Assembly: GCF_024679245.1 (NCBI RefSeq)
Contig: NC_090177.1
Coordinates: 51,796,478-51,860,477 of the forward strand
Direction: 5' to 3'
Source: Pseudorasbora parva
Lineage: Eukaryota > Chordata > Actinopteri > Cypriniformes > Gobionidae
Length of the DNA: 64,000 nt
The translations under genes were made by a program, and so were the position numbers. Numbering within the stretch: the first letter of the stretch is position 1; the number at the start of each line of letters is the position of its first letter. The notes beneath the pieces are model-generated. The model was not told the DNA's origin. It ran no database searches and worked only from the letters and a program-made list of their open reading frames with translations. Below, in pieces: positions 1-13,700 of the stretch.

Positions 1-3000
1 TTAGTATAGAGGGTCAGATTGCCTTTATTAGTACTGTATTAATGGGAGTTGGGCTTAATTATTGGCTTATTCTGGTTAATAAAGGGGAATATCACTCAAT
101 AAGTGTCATAATTAATGAGGATAAAGCTTTCACTTTAGTATAGAGGGTCAGATTGCCTTTATTAGTACTGTATTAATGGGAGGTGGGCTTAATTATTGGC
201 TTATTCTGGTTAATAAAGGGGAATATCACTCAATAAGTGTCATAATTAATGAGGATAAAGCTTTCACTTTAGTATAGAGGGTCAGATTGCCTTTATTAGT
301 ACTGTATTAATGGGAGTTGGGCTTAATTATTGGCTTATTCTGGTTAATAAAGGGGAATATCACTCAATAAGTGTCATAATTAATGAGGATAAAGCTTTCA
401 CTTTAGTATAGAGCGATTGCCTTTATTAGTACTGTATTAATGGGAGTTGGGCTTAATTATTGGCTTATTCTGGTTAATAAAGGGGAATATCACTCAATAA
501 GTGTCATAATTAATGAGGATAAAGCTTTCACTTTAGTATAGAGGGTCAGATTGCCTTTATTAGTACTGTATTAATGGGAGGTGGGCTTAATTATTGACTT
601 ATTCTGGTTAATAAAGGGGAATATCACTCAATAAGTGTCATAATTAATGAGGATAAAGCTTTCACTTTAGTATAGAGGGTCAGATTGCCTTTATTAGTAC
701 TGTATTAATGGGAGGTGGGCTTAATTATTGGCTTATTCTGGTTAATAAAGGGGAATATCACTCAATAAGTGTCATAATTAATGAGGATAAAGCTTTCACT
801 TTAGTATAGAGGGTCAGATTGCCTTTATTAGTACTGTATTAATGGGAGTTGGGCTTAATTATTGGCTTATTCTGGTTAATAAAGGGGAATATCACTCAAT
901 AAGTGTCATAATTAATGAGGATAAAGCTTTCACTTTAGTATAGAGCGTCAGATTGCCTTTATTAGTACTGTATTAATGGGAGTTGGGCTTAATTATTGGC
1001 TTATTCTGGTTAATAAAGGGGAATATCACTCAATAAGTGTCATAATTAATGAGGATAAAGCTTTCACTTTAGTATAGAGCGTCAGATTGCCTTTATTAGT
1101 ACTGTATTAATGGGAGTTGGGCTTAATTATTGGCTTATTCTGGTTAATAAAGGGGAATATCACTCAATAAGTGTCATAATTAATGAGGATAAAGCTTTCA
1201 CTTTAGTATAGAGGGTCAGATTGCCTTTATTAGTACTGTATTAATGGGAGTTGGGCTTAATTATTGGCTTATTCTGGTTAATAAAGGGGAATATCACTCA
1301 ATAAGTGTCATAATTAATGAGGATAAAGCTTTCACTTTAGTATAGAGCGTCAGATTGCCTTTATTAGTACTGTATTAATGGGAGTTGGGCTTAATTATTG
1401 GCTTATTCTGGTTAATAAAGGGGAATATCACTCAATAAGTGTCATAATTAATGAGGATAAAGCTTTCACTTTAGTATAGAGCGTCAGATTGCCTTTATTA
1501 GTACTGTATTAATGGGAGTTGGGCTTAATTATTGGCTTATTCTGGTTAATAAAGGGGAATATCACTCAATAAGTGTCATAATTAATGAGGATAAAGCTTT
1601 CACTTTAGTATAGAGGGTCAGATTGCCTTTATTAGTACTGTATTAATGGGAGGTGGGCTTAATTATTGACTTATTCTGGTTAATAAAGGGGAATATCACT
1701 CAATAAGTGTCATAATTAATGAGGATAAAGCTTTCACTTTAGTATAGAGGGTCAGATTGCCTTTATTAGTACTGTATTAATGGGAGTTGGGCTTAATTAT
1801 TGACTTATTCTGGTTAATAAAGGGGAATATCACTCAATAAGTGTCATAATTAATGAGGATAAAGCTTTCACTTTAGTATAGAGCGTCAGATTGCCTTTAT
1901 TAGTACTGTATTAATGGGAGTTGGGCTTAATTATTGGCTTATTCTGGTTAATAAAGGGGAATATCACTCAATAAGTGTCATAATTAATGAGGATAAAGCT
2001 TTCACTTTAGTATAGAGGGTCAGATTGCCTTTATTAGTACTGTATTAATGGGAGTTGGGCTTAATTATTGGCTTATTCTGGTTAATAAAGGGGAATATCA
2101 CTCAATAAGTGTCATAATTAATGAGGATAAAGCTTTCACTTTAGTATAGAGGGTCAGATTGCCTTTATTAGTACTGTATTAATGGGAGTTGGGCTTAATT
2201 ATTGGCTTATTCTGGTTAATAAAGGGGAATATCACTCAATAAGTGTCATAATTAATGAGGATAAAGCTTTCACTTTAGTATAGAGCGTCAGATTGCCTTT
2301 ATTAGTACTGTATTAATGGGAGGTGGGCTTAATTATTGACTTATTCTGGTTAATAAAGGGGAATATCACTCAATAAGTGTCATAATTAATGAGGATAAAG
2401 CTTTCACTTTAGTATAGAGCGTCAGATTGCCTTTATTAGTACTGTATTAATGGGAGTTGGGCTTAATTATTGGCTTATTCTGGTTAATAAAGGGGAATAT
2501 CACTCAATAAGTGTCATAATTAATGAGGATAAAGCTTTCACTTTAGTATAGAGGGTCAGATTGCCTTTATTAGTACTGTATTAATGGGAGTTGGGCTTAA
2601 TTATTGGCTTATTCTGGTTAATAAAGGGGAATATCACTCAATAAGTGTCATAATTAATGAGGATAAAGCTTTCACTTTAGTATAGAGCGTCAGATTGCCT
2701 TTATTAGTACTGTATTAATGGGAGTTGGGCTTAATTATTGGCTTATTCTGGTTAATAAAGGGGAATATCACTCAATAAGTGTCATAATTAATGAGGATAA
2801 AGCTTTCACTTTAGTATAGAGCGTCAGATTGCCTTTATTAGTACTGTATTAATGGGAGTTGGGCTTAATTATTGGCTTATTCTGGTTAATAAAGGGGAAT
2901 ATCACTCAATAAGTGTCATAATTAATGAGGATAAAGCTTTCACTTTAGTATAGAGGGTCAGATTGCCTTTATTAGTACTGTATTAATGGGAGTTGGGCTT

Positions 3001-6000
3001 AATTATTGGCTTATTCTGGTTAATAAAGGGGAATATCACTCAATAAGTGTCATAATTAATGAGGATAAAGCTTTCACTTTAGTATAGAGGGTCAGATTGC
3101 CTTTATTAGTACTGTATTAATGGGAGTTGGGCTTAATTATTGGCTTATTCTGGTTAATAAAGGGGAATATCACTCAATAAGTGTCATAATTAATGAGGAT
3201 AAAGCTTTCACTTTAGTATAGAGCGTCAGATTGCCTTTATTAGTACTGTATTAATGGGAGTTGGGCTTAATTATTGGCTTATTCTGGTTAATAAAGGGGA
3301 ATATCACTCAATAAGTGTCATAATTAATGAGGATAAAGCTTTCACTTTAGTATAGAGCGTCAGATTGCCTTTATTAGTACTGTATTAATGGGAGGTGGGC
3401 TTAATTATTGGCTTATTCTGGTTAATAAAGGGGAATATCACTCAATAAGTGTCATAATTAATGAGGATAAAGCTTTCACTTTAGTATAGAGGGTCAGATT
3501 GCCTTTATTAGTACTGTATTAATGGGAGTTGGGCTTAATTATTGGCTTATTCTGGTTAATAAAGGGGAATATCACTCAATAAGTGTCATAATTAATGAGG
3601 ATAAAGCTTTCACTTTAGTATAGAGCGTCAGATTGCCTTTATTAGTACTGTATTAATGGGAGTTGGGCTTAATTATTGGCTTATTCTGGTTAATAAAGGG
3701 GAATATCACTCAATAAGTGTCATAATTAATGAGGATAAAGCTTTCACTTTAGTATAGAGCGTCAGATTGCCTTTATTAGTACTGTATTAATGGGAGGTGG
3801 GCTTAATTATTGGCTTATTCTGGTTAATAAAGGGGAATATCACTCAATAAGTGTCATAATTAATGAGGATAAAGCTTTCACTTTAGTATAGAGCGTCAGA
3901 TTGCCTTTATTAGTACTGTATTAATGGGAGTTGGGCTTAATTATTGGCTTATTCTGGTTAATAAAGGGGAATATCACTCAATAAGTGTCATAATTAATGA
4001 GGATAAAGCTTTCACTTTAGTATAGAGGGTCAGATTGCCTTTATTAGTACTGTATTAATGGGAGTTGGGCTTAATTATTGGCTTATTCTGGTTAATAAAG
4101 GGGAATATCACTCAATAAGTGTCATAATTAATGAGGATAAAGCTTTCACTTTAGTATAGAGCGTCAGATTGCCTTTATTAGTACTGTATTAATGGGAGGT
4201 GGGCTTAATTATTGGCTTATTCTGGTTAATAAAGGGGAATATCACTCAATAAGTGTCATAATTAATGAGGATAAAGCTTTCACTTTAGTATAGAGGGTCA
4301 GATTGCCTTTATTAGTACTGTATTAATGGGAGGTGGGCTTAATTATTGACTTATTCTGGTTAATAAAGGGGAATATCACTCAATAAGTGTCATAATTAAT
4401 GAGGATAAAGCTTTCACTTTAGTATAGAGGGTCAGATTGCCTTTATTAGTACTGTATTAATGGGAGTTGGGCTTAATTATTGGCTTATTCTGGTTAATAA
4501 AGGGGAATATCACTCAATAAGTGTCATAATTAATGAGGATAAAGCTTTCACTTTAGTATAGAGCGTCAGATTGCCTTTATTAGTACTGTATTAATGGGAG
4601 GTGGGCTTAATTATTGGCTTATTCTGGTTAATAAAGGGGAATATCACTCAATAAGTGTCATAATTAATGAGGATAAAGCTTTCACTTTAGTATAGAGGGT
4701 CAGATTGCCTTTATTAGTACTGTATTAATGGGAGTTGGGCTTAATTATTGGCTTATTCTGGTTAATAAAGGGGAATATCACTCAATAAGTGTCATAATTA
4801 ATGAGGATAAAGCTTTCACTTTAGTATAGAGGGTCAGATTGCCTTTATTAGTACTGTATTAATGGGAGGTGGGCTTAATTATTGGCTTATTCTGGTTAAT
4901 AAAGGGGAATATCACTCAATAAGTGTCATAATTAATGAGGATAAAGCTTTCACTTTAGTATAGAGGGTCAGATTGCCTTTATTAGTACTGTATTAATGGG
5001 AGGTGGGCTTAATTATTGGCTTATTCTGGTTAATAAAGGGGAATATCACTCAATAAGTGTCATAATTAATGAGGATAAAGCTTTCACTTTAGTATAGAGC
5101 GTCAGATTGCCTTTATTAGTACTGTATTAATGGGAGTTGGGCTTAATTATTGACTTATTCTGGTTAATAAAGGGGAATATCACTCAATAAGTGTCATAAT
5201 TAATGAGGATAAAGCTTTCACTTTAGTATAGAGCGTCAGATTGCCTTTATTAGTACTGTATTAATGGGAGTTGGGCTTAATTATTGACTTATTCTGGTTA
5301 ATAAAGGGGAATATCACTCAATAAGTGTCATAATTAATGAGGATAAAGCTTTCACTTTAGTATAGAGCGTCAGATTGCCTTTATTAGTACTGTATTAATG
5401 GGAGTTGGGCTTAATTATTGGCTTATTCTGGTTAATAAAGGGGAATATCACTCAATAAGTGTCATAATTAATGAGGATAAAGCTTTCACTTTAGTATAGA
5501 GGGTCAGATTGCCTTTATTAGTACTGTATTAATGGGAGTTGGGCTTAATTATTGGCTTATTCTGGTTAATAAAGGGGAATATCACTCAATAAGTGTCATA
5601 ATTAATGAGGATAAAGCTTTCACTTTAGTATAGAGGGTCAGATTGCCTTTATTAGTACTGTATTAATGGGAGGTGGGCTTAATTATTGACTTATTCTGGT
5701 TAATAAAGGGGAATATCACTCAATAAGTGTCATAATTAATGAGGATAAAGCTTTCACTTTAGTATAGAGCGTCAGATTGCCTTTATTAGTACTGTATTAA
5801 TGGGAGTTGGGCTTAATTATTGGCTTATTCTGGTTAATAAAGGGGAATATCACTCAATAAGTGTCATAATTAATGAGGATAAAGCTTTCACTTTAGTATA
5901 GAGCGTCAGATTGCCTTTATTAGTACTGTATTAATGGGAGTTGGGCTTAATTATTGGCTTATTCTGGTTAATAAAGGGGAATATCACTCAATAAGTGTCA

Positions 6001-9000
6001 TAATTAATGAGGATAAAGCTTTCACTTTAGTATAGAGGGTCAGATTGCCTTTATTAGTACTGTATTAATGGGAGTTGGGCTTAATTATTGGCTTATTCTG
6101 GTTAATAAAGGGGAATATCACTCAATAAGTGTCATAATTAATGAGGATAAAGCTTTCACTTTAGTATAGAGGGTCAGATTGCCTTTATTAGTACTGTATT
6201 AATGGGAGTTGGGCTTAATTATTGGCTTATTCTGGTTAATAAAGGGGAATATCACTCAATAAGTGTCATAATTAATGAGGATAAAGCTTTCACTTTAGTA
6301 TAGAGGGTCAGATTGCCTTTATTAGTACTGTATTAATGGGAGTTGGGCTTAATTATTGGCTTATTCTGGTTAATAAAGGGGAATATCACTCAATAAGTGT
6401 CATAATTAATGAGGATAAAGCTTTCACTTTAGTATAGAGGGTCAGATTGCCTTTATTAGTACTGTATTAATGGGAGTTGGGCTTAATTATTGGCTTATTC
6501 TGGTTAATAAAGGGGAATATCACTCAATAAGTGTCATAATTAATGAGGATAAAGCTTTCACTTTAGTATAGAGGGTCAGATTGCCTTTATTAGTACTGTA
6601 TTAATGGGAGTTGGGCTTAATTATTGGCTTATTCTGGTTAATAAAGGGGAATATCACTCAATAAGTGTCATAATTAATGAGGATAAAGCTTTCACTTTAG
6701 TATAGAGGGTCAGATTGCCTTTATTAGTACTGTATTAATGGGAGTTGGGCTTAATTATTGGCTTATTCTGGTTAATAAAGGGGAATATCACTCAATAAGT
6801 GTCATAATTAATGAGGATAAAGCTTTCACTTTAGTATAGAGCGTCAGATTGCCTTTATTAGTACTGTATTAATGGGAGTTGGGCTTAATTATTGGCTTAT
6901 TCTGGTTAATAAAGGGGAATATCACTCAATAAGTGTCATAATTAATGAGGATAAAGCTTTCACTTTAGTATAGAGGGTCAGATTGCCTTTATTAGTACTG
7001 TATTAATGGGAGTTGGGCTTAATTATTGGCTTATTCTGGTTAATAAAGGGGAATATCACTCAATAAGTGTCATAATTAATGAGGATAAAGCTTTCACTTT
7101 AGTATAGAGGGTCAGATTGCCTTTATTAGTACTGTATTAATGGGAGGTGGGCTTAATTATTGACTTATTCTGGTTAATAAAGGGGAATATCACTCAATAA
7201 GTGTCATAATTAATGAGGATAAAGCTTTCACTTTAGTATAGAGGGTCAGATTGCCTTTATTAGTACTGTATTAATGGGAGTTGGGCTTAATTATTGGCTT
7301 ATTCTGGTTAATAAAGGGGAATATCACTCAATAAGTGTCATAATTAATGAGGATAAAGCTTTCACTTTAGTATAGAGCGTCAGATTGCCTTTATTAGTAC
7401 TGTATTAATGGGAGTTGGGCTTAATTATTGACTTATTCTGGTTAATAAAGGGGAATATCACTCAATAAGTGTCATAATTAATGAGGATAAAGCTTTCACT
7501 TTAGTATAGAGCGTCAGATTGCCTTTATTAGTACTGTATTAATGGGAGGTGGGCTTAATTATTGGCTTATTCTGGTTAATAAAGGGGAATATCACTCAAT
7601 AAGTGTCATAATTAATGAGGATAAAGCTTTCACTTTAGTATAGAGGGTCAGATTGCCTTTATTAGTACTGTATTAATGGGAGTTGGGCTTAATTATTGGC
7701 TTATTCTGGTTAATAAAGGGGAATATCACTCAATAAGTGTCATAATTAATGAGGATAAAGCTTTCACTTTAGTATAGAGGGTCAGATTGCCTTTATTAGT
7801 ACTGTATTAATGGGAGTTGGGCTTAATTATTGGCTTATTCTGGTTAATAAAGGGGAATATCACTCAATAAGTGTCATAATTAATGAGGATAAAGCTTTCA
7901 CTTTAGTATAGAGGGTCAGATTGCCTTTATTAGTACTGTATTAATGGGAGTTGGGCTTAATTATTGGCTTATTCTGGTTAATAAAGGGGAATATCACTCA
8001 ATAAGTGTCATAATTAATGAGGATAAAGCTTTCACTTTAGTATAGAGGGTCAGATTGCCTTTATTAGTACTGTATTAATGGGAGTTGGGCTTAATTATTG
8101 GCTTATTCTGGTTAATAAAGGGGAATATCACTCAATAAGTGTCATAATTAATGAGGATAAAGCTTTCACTTTAGTATAGAGGGTCAGATTGCCTTTATTA
8201 GTACTGTATTAATGGGAGTTGGGCTTAATTATTGGCTTATTCTGGTTAATAAAGGGGAATATCACTCAATAAGTGTCATAATTAATGAGGATAAAGCTTT
8301 CACTTTAGTATAGAGGGTCAGATTGCCTTTATTAGTACTGTATTAATGGGAGTTGGGCTTAATTATTGGCTTATTCTGGTTAATAAAGGGGAATATCACT
8401 CAATAAGTGTCATAATTAATGAGGATAAAGCTTTCACTTTAGTATAGAGGGTCAGATTGCCTTTATTAGTACTGTATTAATGGGAGTTGGGCTTAATTAT
8501 TGGCTTATTCTGGTTAATAAAGGGGAATATCACTCAATAAGTGTCATAATTAATGAGGATAAAGCTTTCACTTTAGTATAGAGCGTCAGATTGCCTTTAT
8601 TAGTACTGTATTAATGGGAGGTGGGCTTAATTATTGGCTTATTCTGGTTAATAAAGGGGAATATCACTCAATAAGTGTCATAATTAATGAGGATAAAGCT
8701 TTCACTTTAGTATAGAGGGTCAGATTGCCTTTATTAGTACTGTATTAATGGGAGTTGGGCTTAATTATTGGCTTATTCTGGTTAATAAAGGGGAATATCA
8801 CTCAATAAGTGTCATAATTAATGAGGATAAAGCTTTCACTTTAGTATAGAGGGTCAGATTGCCTTTATTAGTACTGTATTAATGGGAGTTGGGCTTAATT
8901 ATTGACTTATTCTGGTTAATAAAGGGGAATATCACTCAATAAGTGTCATAATTAATGAGGATAAAGCTTTCACTTTAGTATAGAGGGTCAGATTGCCTTT

Positions 9001-10005
9001 ATTAGTACTGTATTAATGGGAGTTGGGCTTAATTATTGGCTTATTCTGGTTAATAAAGGGGAATATCACTCAATAAGTGTCATAATTAATGAGGATAAAG
9101 CTTTCACTTTAGTATAGAGGGTCAGATTGCCTTTATTAGTACTGTATTAATGGGAGTTGGGCTTAATTATTGACTTATTCTGGTTAATAAAGGGGAATAT
9201 CACTCAATAAGTGTCATAATTAATGAGGATAAAGCTTTCACTTTAGTATAGAGGGTCAGATTGCCTTTATTAGTACTGTATTAATGGGAGTTGGGCTTAA
9301 TTATTGGCTTATTCTGGTTAATAAAGGGGAATATCACTCAATAAGTGTCATAATTAATGAGGATAAAGCTTTCACTTTAGTATAGAGGGTCAGATTGCCT
9401 TTATTAGTACTGTATTAATGGGAGTTGGGCTTAATTATTGGCTTATTCTGGTTAATAAAGGGGAATATCACTCAATAAGTGTCATAATTAATGAGGATAA
9501 AGCTTTCACTTTAGTATAGAGGGTCAGATTGCCTTTATTAGTACTGTATTAATGGGAGTTGGGCTTAATTATTGACTTATTCTGGTTAATAAAGGGGAAT
9601 ATCACTCAATAAGTGTCATAATTAATGAGGATAAAGCTTTCACTTTAGTATAGAGGGTCAGATTGCCTTTATTAGTACTGTATTAATGGGAGTTGGGCTT
9701 AATTATTGGCTTATTCTGGTTAATAAAGGGGAATATCACTCAATAAGTGTCATAATTAATGAGGATAAAGCTTTCACTTTAGTATAGAGCGTCAGATTGC
9801 CTTTATTAGTACTGTATTAATGGGAGGTGGGCTTAATTATTGACTTATTCTGGTTAATAAAGGGGAATATCACTCAATAAGTGTCATAATTAATGAGGAT
9901 AAAGCTTTCACTTTAGTATAGAGGGTCAGATTGCCTTTATTAGTACTGTATTAATGGGAGTTGGGCTTAATTATTGGCTTATTCTGGTTAATAAAGGGGA
10001 ATATC
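1..10005. repeat. 134-bp AT-rich satellite array, 75 copies
   Basis: A head-to-tail array of a 134-bp monomer: 74 full copies and a final partial one cut by the assembly gap. All monomers are exactly 134 bp except the fourth (403-532), which lacks 4 bp (TCAG). Each has one HindIII site (AAGCTT) and one ScaI site (AGTACT). Only three biallelic positions were seen between copies: gagGgtcag/gagCgtcag, ggagTtggg/ggagGtggg and attgGctt/attgActt. No monomer holds a sustained reading frame. The array lies at the distal side of a region full of telomeric tracts, so a subtelomeric or pericentromeric satellite is likely. I do not recognise the family by name. Confidence 0.97.
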
Positions 10006-10245
10006 NNNNNNNNNNNNNNNNNNNNNNNNNNNNNNNNNNNNNNNNNNNNNNNNNNNNNNNNNNNNNNNNNNNNNNNNNNNNNNNNNNNNNNNNNNNNNNN
10101 NNNNNNNNNNNNNNNNNNNNNNNNNNNNNNNNNNNNNNNNNNNNNNNNNNNNNNNNNNNNNNNNNNNNNNNNNNNNNNNNNNNNNNNNNNNNNNNNNNNN
10201 NNNNNNNNNNNNNNNNNNNNNNNNNNNNNNNNNNNNNNNNNNNNN
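10006..10245. other. assembly gap (240 N)
   Basis: A run of N separates two unrelated satellites. The left side stops in the middle of a 134-bp monomer. The right side starts exactly at the conventional start used here for an 841-bp unit. The true junction is unknown and the gap size may be nominal. Reading frames drawn across it are meaningless. Confidence 0.99.
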
Positions 10246-10374
10246 GGTGCCTACTTACCCGTTGTAAGTGCCTGCTGCTCCAGATTATTCGACGGGACCC
10301 TGTAAAAAATTAAAAACAACATCAGTTTGTGCTAAAAACAGTTTATGACGCATTATACAATGCTGAACGTGGGG

Positions 10375-10418
10375 ATTGGTCGCTGGGTGAGGGGCCCCGC
10401 CCTCCTAGCCTATATAAG
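10375..10418 (+). promoter_or_regulatory. pol II-like core promoter in each satellite unit (first copy shown)
   Basis: In order: ATTGG (a reverse CCAAT box, 10375-10379), CCCCGCCC (a GC box, 10395-10402) and TATATAAG (10411-10418). A start site about 30 bp after the TATA box would lie near 10441, just before the hammerhead-like fold. The same layout is present in all 14 units of the main array and in the unit at 30392-31233. The motifs are seen directly. Promoter activity is inferred. Confidence 0.6.
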
Positions 10419-10451
10419 CTGGAGGGGACAGGGTCAAATTCCCTTTTGCCA

Positions 10452-10508
10452 TTCGGGCTCGCCTGAAGAAGGCTAGATAAATAGCCGAAACGTCGCGATA
10501 TGCCCGAA
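10452..10508 (+). other. hammerhead-like RNA fold in each satellite unit (first copy shown)
   Basis: An outer stem pairs TTCGGGC (10452-10458) with GCCCGAA (10502-10508) and CGC (10460-10462) with GCG (10495-10497). Inside are CTGAAGA (10463-10469, fits the CUGANGA core), a hairpin GGCTA/TAGCC (10471-10475, 10482-10486) and GAAA (10487-10490), followed by CGTC. These are the ordered pieces of a hammerhead core. Against it: one extra A lies between CTGAAGA and stem II, and stem III is reduced to the self-complementary ACGT with no loop. It could therefore work, if at all, only between two copies. B units keep the fold with one base pair fewer in the outer stem. Confidence 0.35.
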
Positions 10509-10539
10509 AACTTAAATAAATAAGCTTAAAAAAATAAAC

Positions 10540-10740
10540 TGCCGGCATCATTTGAGGGTGTGGTGCGTCCGAGCACATGGTTTATTTTTCTCCGTCCATA
10601 CAGACGTTGAGACAGACCTATTTTAGGTCATTATATGGCAAATAAAATTATTAATAAATAAGCAGCCGGCATCATTTGAGGGTGTGATGCGTCTGAGCGC
10701 AATGTTTATTTATTTTTCTCCGTCCATACAGACGTTGAGA
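10540..10740 (+). repeat. internal two-copy subrepeat (124-bp step) inside each satellite unit
   Basis: The segment beginning gccggcatcatttgagggtg and running to ctccgtccatacagacgttg occurs twice in each unit, starting here at 10541 and 10665. The copies differ at a few positions (ggtgcgtccgagc against gatgcgtctgagc). This is an old duplication that predates the A/B dimer. It lies downstream of the promoter and fold. Confidence 0.85.
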
Positions 10741-13700
10741 TAAATTAGAATATGCCCCTTACCTGACACGCACTAAAACCTACCCCTGTTTTTTGGCACA
10801 GACCCCTCCCTGAAATAGCCCGGGTCATCATAGCCCTAGCTGGGATTTTTTACAGAGACCACAAAAATGTCTTGACCATGCGCTGGCTTTCCTCGATAAG
10901 TGTTGGCTGTCGTGTATGATTTGGGTGTATGTGTGAGACTCGTGGCGGCCAGTACAACTCTGGACAGTGCATAACCGTTTCCGAATCCTTCGGGATTCGG
11001 ATCCTGGATTTCATTCCCCTAACTCAGCCCGTGCCGAGGCGTCTGGACCTCGTGTTGACCACATACTTACCTGAATTGTACACGAAGGTGCCTACTTACC
11101 CGTTGTAAGTGCCTGCTGTTCCAGATTATTCGACGGGACCCTGTAAAAAATTAAAAACAACATCAGTTTGTGTTAAAAACAGTTTATGACGCATTATACA
11201 ATGCTGAACGTGGGGATTGGTCGCTGGGTGAGGGGCCCCGCCCTCCTAGCCTATATAAGCTGGAGGGTACAGGGTCAAATTCCCTTTTGCCATTCGGGCT
11301 CGCCTGAAGAAGGCTAGATAAATAGCCGAAACGTCGCGATATGCCCGATCTACTTATATAAATATATATTTTATAAATAAACTGCCGGCATCATTTGTGG
11401 GTGTGATGCGTCCGAGCACACGGTTTATTTTTCTCCGTCCACACAGACGTTGAGACAGACCTATTTTAGGTCATATATGGCAAATAAAATTATTAATAAA
11501 TAAGCAGCCGGCATCATTTGAGGGTGTGATGCGTCTGAGCGCAATGTTTATTTATTTTTCTCCGTCCATACAGACGTCGAGATTAATTAGAATATGCCCC
11601 TTACCTGACACGCACTAAAACCTACCCCTGTTTTTTGGCACAGACCCCTCCCTGAAATAGCCCGGGTCATCATAGCCCTAGCTGGGATTTTTTACAGAGA
11701 CCACAAAAATGTCTTGACCATGCGTTGGCTTTCTTCGAAAAGTGTTGGCTGTCGTGTATGATTTGGGTGTATGTGTGAGACTCGTGGCGGCCAGTACAAA
11801 TCTGGACAGTGCGTAACCGTTTCCGAATCCTTCGGGATTCGGATCCTGGATTTCATTCCCCTAACTCAGCCCGTGCCGAGGCGTCTGGACCTCGTGTTGA
11901 CCACATACTTACCTGAATTGTACACGAAGGTGCCTACTTACCCGTTGTAAGTGCCTGCTGCTCCAGATTATTCGACGGGACCCTGTAAAAAATTAAAAAC
12001 AACATCAGTTTGTGCTAAAAACAGTTTATGACGCATTATACAATGCTGAACGTGGGGATTGGTCGCTGGGTGAGGGGCCCCGCCCTCCTAGCCTATATAA
12101 GCTGGAGGGGACAGGGTCAAATTCCCTTTTGCCATTCGGGCTCGCCTGAAGAAGGCTAGATAAATAGCCGAAACGTCGCGATATGCCCGAAAACTTAAAT
12201 AAATAAGCTTAAAAAAATAAACTGCCGGCATCATTTGAGGGTGTGGTGCGTCCGAGCACATGGTTTATTTTTCTCCGTCCATACAGACGTTGAGACAGAC
12301 CTATTTTAGGTCATTATATGGCAAATAAAATTATTAATAAATAAGCAGCCGGCATCATTTGAGGGTGTGATGCGTCTGAGCGCAATGTTTATTTATTTTT
12401 CTCCGTCCATACAGACGTTGAGATAAATTAGAATATGCCCCTTACCTGACACGCACTAAAACCTACCCCTGTTTTTTGGCACAGACCCCTCCCTGAAATA
12501 GCCCGGGTCATCATAGCCCTAGCTGGGATTTTTTACAGAGACCACAAAAATGTCTTGACCATGCGCTGGCTTTCCTCGATAAGTGTTGGCTGTCGTGTAT
12601 GATTTGGGTGTATGTGTGAGACTCGTGGCGGCCAGTACAACTCTGGACAGTGCATAACCGTTTCCGAATCCTTCGGGATTCGGATCCTGGATTTCATTCC
12701 CCTAACTCAGCCCGTGCCGAGGCGTCTGGACCTCGTGTTGACCACATACTTACCTGAATTGTACACGAAGGTGCCTACTTACCCGTTGTAAGTGCCTGCT
12801 GTTCCAGATTATTCGACGGGACCCTGTAAAAAATTAAAAACAACATCAGTTTGTGTTAAAAACAGTTTATGACGCATTATACAATGCTGAACGTGGGGAT
12901 TGGTCGCTGGGTGAGGGGCCCCGCCCTCCTAGCCTATATAAGCTGGAGGGTACAGGGTCAAATTCCCTTTTGCCATTCGGGCTCGCCTGAAGAAGGCTAG
13001 ATAAATAGCCGAAACGTCGCGATATGCCCGATCTACTTATATAAATATATATTTTATAAATAAACTGCCGGCATCATTTGTGGGTGTGATGCGTCCGAGC
13101 ACACGGTTTATTTTTCTCCGTCCACACAGACGTTGAGACAGACCTATTTTAGGTCATATATGGCAAATAAAATTATTAATAAATAAGCAGCCGGCATCAT
13201 TTGAGGGTGTGATGCGTCTGAGCGCAATGTTTATTTATTTTTCTCCGTCCATACAGACGTCGAGATTAATTAGAATATGCCCCTTACCTGACACGCACTA
13301 AAACCTACCCCTGTTTTTTGGCACAGACCCCTCCCTGAAATAGCCCGGGTCATCATAGCCCTAGCTGGGATTTTTTACAGAGACCACAAAAATGTCTTGA
13401 CCATGCGTTGGCTTTCTTCGAAAAGTGTTGGCTGTCGTGTATGATTTGGGTGTATGTGTGAGACTCGTGGCGGCCAGTACAAATCTGGACAGTGCGTAAC
13501 CGTTTCCGAATCCTTCGGGATTCGGATCCTGGATTTCATTCCCCTAACTCAGCCCGTGCCGAGGCGTCTGGACCTCGTGTTGACCACATACTTACCTGAA
13601 TTGTACACGAAGGTGCCTACTTACCCGTTGTAAGTGCCTGCTGCTCCAGATTATTCGACGGGACCCTGTAAAAAATTAAAAACAACATCAGTTTGTGCTA

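Noticed and set aside
9954..10313. ORFs of 114-119 codons across the gap
   Set aside because: Most of each is translated N.
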